A DNA stretch of 6,825 bases from JANLQX01 sp031381685 (lineage in GTDB: Bacteria; Actinomycetota; Acidimicrobiia; Acidimicrobiales; JANYDT01): positions 1-6,825 of the forward strand of contig JANMYF010000464.1 in NCBI GenBank assembly GCA_031381685.1. Reading direction: 5' to 3'. Of the stretch, positions 1-4,786 are shown one piece after another. The notes beneath the pieces are model-generated. The model did no database searches, had not been told where the DNA came from, and saw only the letters and a list, made by a program, of their open reading frames with translations. The number at the start of each line of letters is the position of its first letter. The first letter of the stretch is position 1. A program made the position numbers and the translations under genes.

Positions 1-72
1 CGGCTCGGCGGGCCACGCCGGGTCCGACTCCGTCATCGTGCGCCCGACTCGTCGCGGTGAGGTCTCGGTCAT
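1..72 (-). CDS. N-terminus of a sulfatase-like protein (partial, runs off the left edge)
   Basis: On the minus strand an ATG at 72-70 follows a clear GGAGG ribosome binding site (82-78) with a 5-base spacer, and the frame stays open for 24 codons to the window edge. The peptide contains GRTMTESDPAWPAEP. From family knowledge, bacterial type I arylsulfatases often start with a GRT-x-x-(E/D)S-x-P-x-WP segment just before the hydrophobic strand that leads to the metal-binding Asp pair. That strand and the catalytic Cys/Ser-x-Pro-x-Arg motif lie outside the window, so the assignment rests on about 15 residues. The gene is transcribed in the same direction as tetR and has its own promoter and an operator-like repeat overlapping the tetR stop codon. 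A second in-frame ATG at 36-34 lacks a ribosome binding site. I am fairly sure a gene starts here and only moderately sure it is a sulfatase. Confidence 0.5.
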   Translation of the reverse strand, partial: MTETSPRRVGRTMTESDPAWPAEP

Positions 73-77
73 CGTTG

Positions 78-82
78 CCTCC
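78..82 (-). promoter_or_regulatory. Ribosome binding site of the left-hand partial gene
   Basis: GGAGG on the minus strand lies 5 bases before the ATG at 72-70 and decides that start. The surrounding octamer CTGGAGGC occurs a second time 29 bases further upstream (113-106), without a nearby start codon. Confidence 0.65.
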
Positions 83-123
83 AGGGGATCAGGGCGGAGG
101 GTGTCGCCTCCAGCGATTCGAGA

Positions 124-153
124 ACGCTAGCCATCCGGCTAACTGCGTGTCGA
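124..153 (-). promoter_or_regulatory. Predicted promoter of the left-hand sulfatase-like gene
   Basis: On the minus strand TCGACA (153-148, five of six matches to TTGACA) is followed after 18 bases by TAGCGT (129-124), a TANNNT -10 box. Transcription would start near base 117 and give a leader of about 45 bases carrying the GGAGG site. The promoter lies partly inside the 3' end of tetR, and the 126-143 inverted repeat covers the spacer and part of the -10 box, as expected of a repressor site. This is predicted from sequence only. Confidence 0.45.
126..143. promoter_or_regulatory. Second TetR operator-like inverted repeat (O2)
   Basis: The plus strand reads GCTAGCC-ATCC-GGCTAAC: 7-base arms with a 4-base spacer. 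It differs from the perfect repeat at 802-819 by one base in the left arm, has an identical right arm and has the same spacing. It overlaps the stop codon of tetR (141-139) and the predicted promoter of the left-hand gene. Two copies of one 18-bp design on either side of a tetR gene are best explained as binding sites of that TetR protein. Confidence 0.6.
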
Positions 154-798
154 CTTCCGACTCCGGACGGGCGACGGTTCCGGTCGAGCGATCGCTTCGT
201 ACAGCACCGCCAACGCGTCCTCGACATCCCCCCGCTCACGGTGGCTCACTCCGACGGAGTCGAGCAACGCGGGCCCGAACGCGTTGTAACAGACCTGCAT
301 GGAGACCATGGCGATCACCCGGGCCTTCGCGGCGACGAGTCCCTGCTCGTCGGAGCCCTCGCGACCGAGTCGCTGGCGCACGGCTTCGACCAGCGCGGGC
401 CCGATGGGGAACTCGCCGGCGTACTGGATCGTTTCCGGATAGTCGACCTGCGAGCGGACCAGAGCCCGAAAATACGGGTCGCCGTCGGTCAGCAGTCCGA
501 GCGCGGCGGGATCTCCGTGCGCCGCGAGGAAGTCGTCGTGCAGGGCGGCGAGCCCCGCTGCCAGCGCTCCGTCCTTGCCACCGAAGTGGTGATGAACGAG
601 TCCGTAGTTGACCCCGGCCTCGGCCGCAAGATCCCGACCGGTGATCGCGCTGGGTGCCCGATCCGGCAGGAGACGCTTCGCCGCATCGACCAATCGTTCC
701 TTCGCACCTCGGGCGTCACCTTGCGTGGCGTCCCGGGCTGAGGGGGAAACGCGCGGCTTCGATGACGACCCGGTCCCGCTTGCGATCTTCACGCCCAT
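139..798 (-). CDS. TetR/AcrR-family transcriptional repressor
   Basis: This 219-residue protein has the TetR layout: an N-terminal DNA-binding three-helix unit (about residues 32-78) and an all-helical ligand-binding and dimerisation domain. The helix-turn-helix reads roughly TGRDLAAEAGVNYGLVHHHF (53-72), followed by the family-typical GGKDGAL that starts the next helix. The first 30 residues are a basic, Ser-rich tail of unknown role. The ATG at 798 has no Shine-Dalgarno, but TAGGCT lies exactly 6 bases upstream of it, so the mRNA is probably leaderless. The gene is divergent from the P450 gene, and an 18-bp perfect inverted repeat lies 4-21 bases upstream of its start. This geometry suggests repression of itself and of the P450 operon, lifted by a small-molecule ligand that I cannot identify. 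A second copy of the repeat at its 3' end suggests it also controls the next gene. Family assignment is secure; the regulon is inferred. Confidence 0.93.
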   Translation of the reverse strand: MGVKIASGTGSSSKPRVSPSARDATQGDARGAKERLVDAAKRLLPDRAPSAITGRDLAAEAGVNYGLVHHHFGGKDGALAAGLAALHDDFLAAHGDPAALGLLTDGDPYFRALVRSQVDYPETIQYAGEFPIGPALVEAVRQRLGREGSDEQGLVAAKARVIAMVSMQVCYNAFGPALLDSVGVSHRERGDVEDALAVLYEAIARPEPSPVRSRKSTRS

Positions 799-809
799 GT
801 GGTTAGCCT
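780..809 (+). promoter_or_regulatory. Predicted promoter of the P450-HAD operon
   Basis: TTGCGA (780-785) and TAGCCT (804-809) are separated by 18 bases. Transcription would begin near 816, giving a leader of about 37 bases with the GAAGGGA ribosome binding site. The -10 box and start point fall inside the 802-819 inverted repeat, so bound repressor would block it. Confidence 0.45.
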
Positions 810-819
810 AATGGCTAAC
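802..819. promoter_or_regulatory. Perfect 18-bp inverted repeat, predicted TetR operator (O1)
   Basis: GTTAGCC-TAAT-GGCTAAC is a perfect 7-4-7 inverted repeat in the 54-base gap between the divergent tetR and P450 starts. It overlaps the candidate -10 boxes of both directions. A one-mismatch copy with identical spacing lies at 126-143. Position, symmetry and recurrence all match a TetR-family operator; binding itself is inferred. Confidence 0.75.
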
Positions 820-833
820 GTGCTACATCGAAA
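805..833 (-). promoter_or_regulatory. Predicted leaderless promoter of tetR
   Basis: On the minus strand TAGGCT (810-805) lies 6 bases before the tetR ATG. A weak -35, TTTCGA (833-828), lies 17 bases further upstream. The -10 box is inside the inverted repeat, which would allow autorepression. Confidence 0.4.
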
Positions 834-839
834 GCTCCT

Positions 840-846
840 GAAGGGA
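840..846 (+). promoter_or_regulatory. Ribosome binding site that fixes the P450 start
   Basis: GAAGGGA lies 6 bases before the ATG at 853. The frame is open further upstream (GTG 799, ATG 811), but those starts have no ribosome binding site and fall in or before the operator, so 853 is preferred. Confidence 0.6.
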
Positions 847-852
847 CGAACC

Positions 853-2058
853 ATGGGTGACGCGGTGAAGGATTGGGCGACCGACTACGACGTTCTCGAC
901 CCGGCGTATGTCCGGGATCCGTTCCCGATCTGGGACGAGCTGCGCGAACGCTGCCCGATCGCCCGCACCGACCGCTGGGGAGGGTCGTGGTTGCCGACAA
1001 CCTACGCCGGCGTCACGTCCATTGCCCGGGATGTCGCGCACTTCAGCTCTCGCGAGGTCGGCGTGATTCCCCCTGCGGACGGCGCGGACGATGGACTCCT
1101 TCCGGCCGGCGTACCGCCGATCAGTGCCGACCCGCCTGAGCACACCTGGACTCGACGACTTCTGCTCCCCTGGTTCTCGCCGAACCGCGTCCTCGACTAT
1201 GAGATCTACACGCGCGAGCTGTGCCGCAAGCTCGTCGCCGGGTTCGCCGACGCAGGACGAGCCGACGCCGCCGTCGACTACGCCCAGCAGATCCCGGTGC
1301 GGGTCATCGGTCTGGTCCTCGGCGTCCCCGAAGAGCTCTCCGACACCTTCACCGGTTGGGTTCGCGACGTGCTCGAGTTTGCCCACGATGAAGAGCGGCG
1401 CACGCGCTCACGCAACGCTGCGGTCGGCTACTTCCTCGGGGAGATGGAGACGCGTCGGGGTGGCGACGGTGACGATCTGATCAGCGTGCTGCTGCGCACG
1501 GAGGTCAACGGTGAACCGGTGCCCGACGGACACATCCTCGGCACCGTGGCCCTCACCCTCGTCGCCGGTGTCGACACCACATGGTCGGCCATCGGCTCGG
1601 CGCTGTGGCACCTGGCCACGCACCCCGAGGATCGGCGCCGCCTCGTGGCCGAGCCCGAGCTGATGCCCACGGCCATCGAAGAGCTCCTCCGCGCGTACTC
1701 CCCCGTCACCATGGCGCGCATCGTAACCGAGGACACCGAGGTCGCGGGCTGTCCCATGCATGCCGGTGATCGGGTCATCATGAACTTCCCGGCGGCCAAC
1801 CGCGATCCGTCGGCGTTCCCCGATGCCGACACCGTGCAGATCGATCGGCTCCTCAACCGTCACGTCGCGTTCGGCGCCGGCATCCACCGCTGCGCCGGCT
1901 CCAACCTGGCCCGCATGGAGATGCGCGTTGCCGTGGAGGAATGGCTGGCGCGCATCCCCGAGTTCACCCTCGATCCCGCCGGCGAAGTCACCTGGGCCGG
2001 AGGCCAGGTGCGCGGCCCGCGCAGCATCCCGGTGTTGTTCCCGTCCGGCAAGAGGTGA
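853..2058 (+). CDS. Cytochrome P450 (bacterial, soluble, class I type)
   Basis: This 401-residue haem monooxygenase is a normal length for a soluble bacterial P450, with no membrane anchor. Visible landmarks are the I-helix oxygen-activation motif AGVDTT (238-243, with the Asp-Thr pair), the K-helix ExxR (E277-R280), and the haem loop FGAGIHRCAG (340-349) with C347 as the iron ligand. The N-terminus (about 10-30, YDVLDPAYVRDPFPIWDELR) and the PPEH(T)xxR segment near 94-101 are typical of actinobacterial CYPs. The enzyme would insert oxygen into an organic substrate using electrons from a ferredoxin and its reductase, neither of which is encoded in this window. The gene heads an operon with the HAD hydrolase, whose GTG overlaps its stop, and is predicted to be repressed by the divergent TetR. 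The substrate (steroid, terpene, fatty acid or xenobiotic) cannot be decided. The family call is certain. Confidence 0.97.
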   Translation: MGDAVKDWATDYDVLDPAYVRDPFPIWDELRERCPIARTDRWGGSWLPTTYAGVTSIARDVAHFSSREVGVIPPADGADDGLLPAGVPPISADPPEHTWTRRLLLPWFSPNRVLDYEIYTRELCRKLVAGFADAGRADAAVDYAQQIPVRVIGLVLGVPEELSDTFTGWVRDVLEFAHDEERRTRSRNAAVGYFLGEMETRRGGDGDDLISVLLRTEVNGEPVPDGHILGTVALTLVAGVDTTWSAIGSALWHLATHPEDRRRLVAEPELMPTAIEELLRAYSPVTMARIVTEDTEVAGCPMHAGDRVIMNFPAANRDPSAFPDADTVQIDRLLNRHVAFGAGIHRCAGSNLARMEMRVAVEEWLARIPEFTLDPAGEVTWAGGQVRGPRSIPVLFPSGKR

Positions 2059-2687
2059 CGCACACGAAGGTGCTTGCGCTCGACGTCGATGGCGTACTTC
2101 TCGATCCCGAACGCGGCGGCGCCGGGCACTGGACAAACGAGCTCACGCGGCGACATGGGATCACCCGTGGCGAGCTGCGCGATGCATTCTTCCTTCGTTG
2201 CTGGGACGATGTCCTGAACGGACGCCGCGCCATCGAAGAAGCCCTCACCGAAGCGCTCGATCGCATCGGTACATCCGTCGATACGGAGAGCGTCCTGACG
2301 TGTTGGTTCGAGGCGGACTTCGTTCCGTTCATGCCGGCAATCGCACTCGCGCGGCGGACCGCCGACGCCGGAGCGCTCGTGGTGCTCGCGACGAACCAGG
2401 AGCATCGTCGCGCCGCGTATCTCAACGAACGGCTCGGGAAGTCGTTTCCGATCCATGCCGTGCTCTACTCGGCGGCGATCGGTCATCAGAAACACGACGC
2501 CGCATTCTTCGACCGTGCATCGGACCGACTCGGACTTCGAGACGACCAGCGGAGCTCGGTCGTCTTCATCGACGACGTGCTCGCCAACGTGGAAACGGCG
2601 GTCGCCAGCGGCTGGCAGGGTGTGCACGCCGCAGAAGGATGCCAGTGGACTATCGAGGCCGACCGGCTGCTCTCCGACCAGGCGTAG
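2055..2687 (+). CDS. HAD-superfamily hydrolase (phosphatase-like)
   Basis: This 210-residue protein has all four HAD motifs: motif I DVDGVLLD (10-17; D10 nucleophile, D12 acid/base), motif II with T113 in LATNQ, motif III K146 and motif IV IDD (D173, D174 binding Mg2+). A helical cap fits between about residues 18 and 95. The second Asp of motif I favours phosphatase-type chemistry over haloacid dehalogenation. The GTG at 2055 is chosen because it gives a GTGA overlap with the P450 stop and places the nucleophile strand at the usual distance from the N-terminus. The frame is open upstream to an ATG at 1941, but that would add 38 Arg/Pro-rich residues lying wholly within the P450 gene. With no separate ribosome binding site, translation is probably coupled to the P450. 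It may dephosphorylate a metabolite of the same pathway, but the substrate is unknown. Confidence 0.9.
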   Translation: MTHTKVLALDVDGVLLDPERGGAGHWTNELTRRHGITRGELRDAFFLRCWDDVLNGRRAIEEALTEALDRIGTSVDTESVLTCWFEADFVPFMPAIALARRTADAGALVVLATNQEHRRAAYLNERLGKSFPIHAVLYSAAIGHQKHDAAFFDRASDRLGLRDDQRSSVVFIDDVLANVETAVASGWQGVHAAEGCQWTIEADRLLSDQA

Positions 2688-2756
2688 CTCACGATTCTTG
2701 ATTCGCGCGCTTACGGATGAGAGCGGCGTCGGTAGCTGAGACTGGTGGCACATCGC

Positions 2757-2785
2757 TTGCCGATTCTGTGACTCGGCCGTAACGT
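2757..2785 (+). promoter_or_regulatory. Predicted leaderless promoter of the DUF4097-cyclase operon
   Basis: TTGCCG (2757-2762), a 17-base spacer and TAACGT (2780-2785) form a good -35/-10 pair. The -10 box ends 6 bases before the GTG at 2792, so transcription should start at the start codon itself. The rest of the 104-base gap after the HAD gene (2688-2756) shows no convincing terminator or other feature. Confidence 0.55.
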
Positions 2786-2791
2786 CGAGTC

Positions 2792-3472
2792 GTGACATCA
2801 GTGAACGAGCTCGTAGCGATCACTGCTGTGCGCATCACCACCACCAGCGGCCGGGTGAGGGTCATCGCCGAGGATCGCCGCGATGTCCGCGTGTCGGGCA
2901 GCGCCGAGGTCACCCAGGAAGGGTCCACGCTCACGTTCCAGGGCGGTTCGGGCTCGCTTGAGGCGCGGGTGCCCATCGGGGTCGACGTGATGATCGGCAC
3001 CACGTCGGGGCGAATCGCCGTCGAGGGTCGTGTGGGCAGCCTTTCGGTGGTGTCCACGTCCGGCCGGATCACCGCCGAACACGCCGGATCGCTCGACGCC
3101 CGATCCGCCAGCGGCCGCATCAAGGTGGAGCGAGTGGACAGCGAGTGCCGGGTGCGTTCGACGAGCGGCCGGGTCACCGTCGAGGCGTGCCAGGACTGCG
3201 ACGTTTCGACGACGAGCGGCCGAGTCGAGCTCGCCGCCGTCACCGGTACGGCTCGAGCGCACTGCATCAGCGGGCGGATCGGAATCCGCATGGTGGATCC
3301 TCATGATGTGGTCGCCGAGACCGTCAGCGGCGGGATCTCCGTGTCGGTGCCTTCGGGCGCCCGGGTGTGGCGCACCACAACGGACGCGTCCTCGCCCCCA
3401 CCCGACAAGGACTACGACTGCACGGTCACCGCTCGTTCCGTGAGCGGTCGGGTCGACGTCGCCTCGCGATGA
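2792..3472 (+). CDS. DUF4097-like beta-strand repeat protein with periodic Ser-Gly-Arg motifs
   Basis: This 226-residue protein is made of short strands capped by (S/T)xSGR(I/V) motifs at residues 19, 72, 90, 107, 125, 142, 160 and 218, with a degenerate SGG at 179. In the central block the spacing is 17-19 residues, as expected for one rung of a right-handed beta-solenoid. The pattern fits the DUF4097/putative-adhesin group. No signal peptide, transmembrane segment or lipobox is seen, so it is probably cytosolic. A Ser/Pro-rich linker (about 199-206) precedes the last rung. The GTG at 2792 is preferred because a TTGCCG/TAACGT promoter ends 6 bases before it; a second GTG at 2801 would remove three residues. 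Its stop overlaps the cyclase ATG (ATGA), so the two are translationally coupled. Molecular function is unknown for this family. I infer a structural or scaffolding role linked to the cyclase. Confidence 0.8.
   Translation: MTSVNELVAITAVRITTTSGRVRVIAEDRRDVRVSGSAEVTQEGSTLTFQGGSGSLEARVPIGVDVMIGTTSGRIAVEGRVGSLSVVSTSGRITAEHAGSLDARSASGRIKVERVDSECRVRSTSGRVTVEACQDCDVSTTSGRVELAAVTGTARAHCISGRIGIRMVDPHDVVAETVSGGISVSVPSGARVWRTTTDASSPPPDKDYDCTVTARSVSGRVDVASR
2846..3451 (+). repeat. In-gene array of SGR-encoding repeats
   Basis: Units encoding (S/T)xSGR(V/I) recur nine times, counting one degenerate SGG unit. Six steps in a row between codons 72 and 179 are 51-57 bases apart. Several units share near-identical DNA such as ACGAGCGGCCG(G/A)GTC. 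The array probably grew by internal duplication of a 17-18-residue rung. Confidence 0.65.
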
Positions 3473-4002
3473 CCGCGCTCAGTTCCTCAGCGACGGTGGT
3501 CGGCTCGATCATGTTCACCGATCTGGTGGGGTTCACCGAGTACAACGGCATCGTCGGCGACGAGGTTGCGGCCGGCCTGCTCGACCGGCAGAGAGAGTTG
3601 GTCACCGAAGCGATCGCGCCGTATTTCACCGGCCGCGTCGTCAAGGAGATCGGTGACGGTCTGATGCTGGCGTTCGAGTCACCCGTGGAAGCGCTCGCCG
3701 CGGCCGTGAGCATCCTGTGGTGCATCGAACGCGCGCGAGCCGACGGCAGCTTCCCTCTGGCGATGCGTATGGGGATGCACCACGGCCAGGCGATCGCCCG
3801 AGGTGACGATCTGGTCGGCCAGACGGTGAACATCGCCTCCAGGGTGGCCGACCTCGCCGGTCCCGGCGAACTACTGGTGTCCGACAGCGTCGTCGCCGCC
3901 CACGCCGGGCTTGCCCCGGCCGCAGCCCTGTCACCCATCGGGCCGGCCCGGGTGAAGGGCGTCGACGAGCCGATCTGGCTCCACCGGGTCACCGCCGGCT
4001 GA
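3469..4002 (+). CDS. Single-domain class III adenylate/guanylate cyclase
   Basis: This 177-residue protein is essentially one cyclase catalytic domain. The first metal-binding Asp is D18 in FTDLVGFT (16-23), and the second is D63 in KEIGDG (59-64). K59 is the expected purine-contacting lysine. GDDLVGQTVNIASR (112-125) supplies D114, the usual partner of that lysine, and the transition-state residues N121 and R125. A Lys/Asp pair indicates ATP as substrate, so the product should be cAMP. All catalytic positions are present, so a homodimer could be active. There is no transmembrane, HAMP, receiver or GAF domain, so the sensing input must come from a partner or from pH or bicarbonate. The ATG at 3469 overlaps the stop of the DUF4097-like gene, and no ribosome binding site is visible, which points to coupled translation. 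Similar small cyclases are common in mycobacteria and other actinobacteria. Confidence 0.93.
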   Translation: MTALSSSATVVGSIMFTDLVGFTEYNGIVGDEVAAGLLDRQRELVTEAIAPYFTGRVVKEIGDGLMLAFESPVEALAAAVSILWCIERARADGSFPLAMRMGMHHGQAIARGDDLVGQTVNIASRVADLAGPGELLVSDSVVAAHAGLAPAAALSPIGPARVKGVDEPIWLHRVTAG

Positions 4003-4013
4003 CTCCCGTCAGC
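3998..4013. terminator. Small hairpin between convergent genes, possible terminator
   Basis: GCTGAC-TCCC-GTCAGC is a perfect 6-bp stem with a 4-base loop that starts over the cyclase stop codon and lies 7 bases from the end of the convergent O-methyltransferase gene. There is no U-tract, so it is at best a weak terminator, though it could serve both directions. The whole gap between the two genes is 18 bases. Confidence 0.35.
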
Positions 4014-4020
4014 GTGACTA

Positions 4021-4683
4021 TTACGCGCGCTTACGGGCGATCGTGAGACCGTCACCGATCGAGAGGATGACCGACTCCAACCGGGGATCGGCCGCCACGA
4101 AGTCGTTCACTGCGCGAATGGCCACGGTGTTCTCGTCCGTTGCGTCCGCATCGACGATCCGTCCGTACCAGATGGTGTTGTCGATGAGGAGAAGACCGCC
4201 GGGACGAAGCCGGGGAACGAGCTCGGCGATGTAGGCGAGGTAGTTCGGCTTGTCGGCGTCGACGAAGGCGAGGTCGATCACCGCGTCGGTTGGCATCGCC
4301 TGCAGCGTGTCCAGAGCCGGACCGATGCGGAGTTCGATGCGATCGTCCACCCCGGCCCGACGCCAGCCTTCCCGGGCGATCCGGGTCCACTCCTCGCTCA
4401 CATCGCAACAGATGAGCCGCCCTCCGGGGCGAAGTCCCTTGGCGATCGCCATCGCCGAGGTACCGGTGAAGGTGCCGACCTCGACGGCCAACTCGACTCC
4501 GGCGATCTGCGTGAGCATGGTCATCAGTGCGACCTGATCGTTGCCGATCTGCATCGAGGCGAAGCCGCCGAGCGTGGCGGTCTGGTCGGTCACCCATTTC
4601 AGCGCATCATCGGCCGGTGCCGTTCGCGCCTTCACGTACTCCACGATGGCGGGGTCGATCCATGGTCCGGTTCGAGGTGACAT
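4021..4683 (-). CDS. Class I SAM-dependent O-methyltransferase (CCoAOMT/COMT-like)
   Basis: This 220-residue soluble protein matches the cation-dependent O-methyltransferase family (Methyltransf_3) in length and motifs. The SAM-binding glycine loop is VEVGTFTG (67-74), and D94 sits in the position of the acidic residue that binds the SAM ribose. VDADK (141-145) and DNTIW (168-172) supply the expected metal ligands D142, D168 and N169. Such enzymes transfer a methyl group to one hydroxyl of a catechol-type substrate bound through Mg2+ or a similar ion. The ATG at 4683 has no Shine-Dalgarno, but TAGGGT lies exactly 6 bases upstream, implying a leaderless mRNA. It is divergent from the esterase pair and convergent with the cyclase, with 18 bases between them. 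It may act on a hydroxylated aromatic compound related to the esterase or P450 chemistry, but that link is only proximity. The natural substrate is unknown. Confidence 0.93.
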   Translation of the reverse strand: MSPRTGPWIDPAIVEYVKARTAPADDALKWVTDQTATLGGFASMQIGNDQVALMTMLTQIAGVELAVEVGTFTGTSAMAIAKGLRPGGRLICCDVSEEWTRIAREGWRRAGVDDRIELRIGPALDTLQAMPTDAVIDLAFVDADKPNYLAYIAELVPRLRPGGLLLIDNTIWYGRIVDADATDENTVAIRAVNDFVAADPRLESVILSIGDGLTIARKRA

Positions 4684-4689
4684 GGACGC

Positions 4690-4718
4690 ACCCTACGTGG
4701 TCCGCGGCTCGATCAACC
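4690..4718 (-). promoter_or_regulatory. Predicted leaderless promoter of the O-methyltransferase
   Basis: On the minus strand TAGGGT (4695-4690) ends 6 bases before the ATG at 4683. A weak -35, GGTTGA (4718-4713), lies 17 bases upstream. The promoter shares the 102-base divergent intergenic region with the first esterase. Confidence 0.4.
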
Positions 4719-4760
4719 GCGAAGAGCCCAGCCCCGGAAGCCTGCGGTTCGCCAGAGAGG

Positions 4761-4786
4761 TGCTGCCCGGTTTACGTTGGGCAGCA
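4761..4786. promoter_or_regulatory. Inverted repeat bracketing the esterase -10 box, predicted operator
   Basis: TGCTGCCC (4761-4768) and GGGCAGCA (4779-4786) are perfect 8-base arms around a 10-base centre. The centre holds TACGTT (4773-4778), a TANNNT -10 box 7 bases before the esterase ATG at 4786. The right arm ends on the A of the start codon. A repressor bound here would block transcription, and in a longer transcript the same arms could fold over the start. The -35 region is weak (TTCGCC at 4748-4753, 19-base spacing), so an activator is also possible. Confidence 0.5.

Noticed and set aside
241..741. Open frame of 166 codons on the plus strand across the tetR gene
   Set aside because: It lies antisense to a clear TetR-family protein, has no recognisable motif, and its openness follows from the high GC content.
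799..852. Upstream starts for the P450 gene (GTG 799, ATG 811)
   Set aside because: They lack a ribosome binding site and lie within the predicted operator. ATG 853 has GAAGGGA at 6 bases and gives the usual P450 N-terminus.
1408..2136. Minus-strand open frame across the P450 C-terminal half
   Set aside because: It is antisense to the I-helix, ExxR and haem-loop coding region and its Arg/Gly/Ala-rich product has no recognisable domain.
1823..2701. Plus-strand open frame of 292 codons overlapping P450 and HAD in another frame
   Set aside because: The product is an Arg/Pro/Ser-rich out-of-frame translation. The HAD motifs are in a different frame.
2704..2716. 13-base match between the gap after the HAD gene and the O-methyltransferase 3' end (4024-4036), both reading RKRA on the minus strand
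   Set aside because: It was considered as a relic of a second methyltransferase gene. Beyond the 13 bases there is no convincing similarity, and short GC-rich matches are expected by chance.
2688..2756. Terminator for the P450-HAD operon
   Set aside because: No stem of 6 or more bp with a following T-run was found in this gap.
1860..2798. Minus-strand open frame of 312 codons across the P450 end and HAD gene
   Set aside because: It runs antisense to two genes with intact motifs, shows no family signature and is explained by GC-rich codon structure.
2689..3291. Minus-strand open frame antisense to the SGR repeats, with its own periodic pattern
   Set aside because: The periodicity (RPL/RPD repeats) is the mirror of the real repeats on the other strand. 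The plus-strand product has a plausible fold and promoter.
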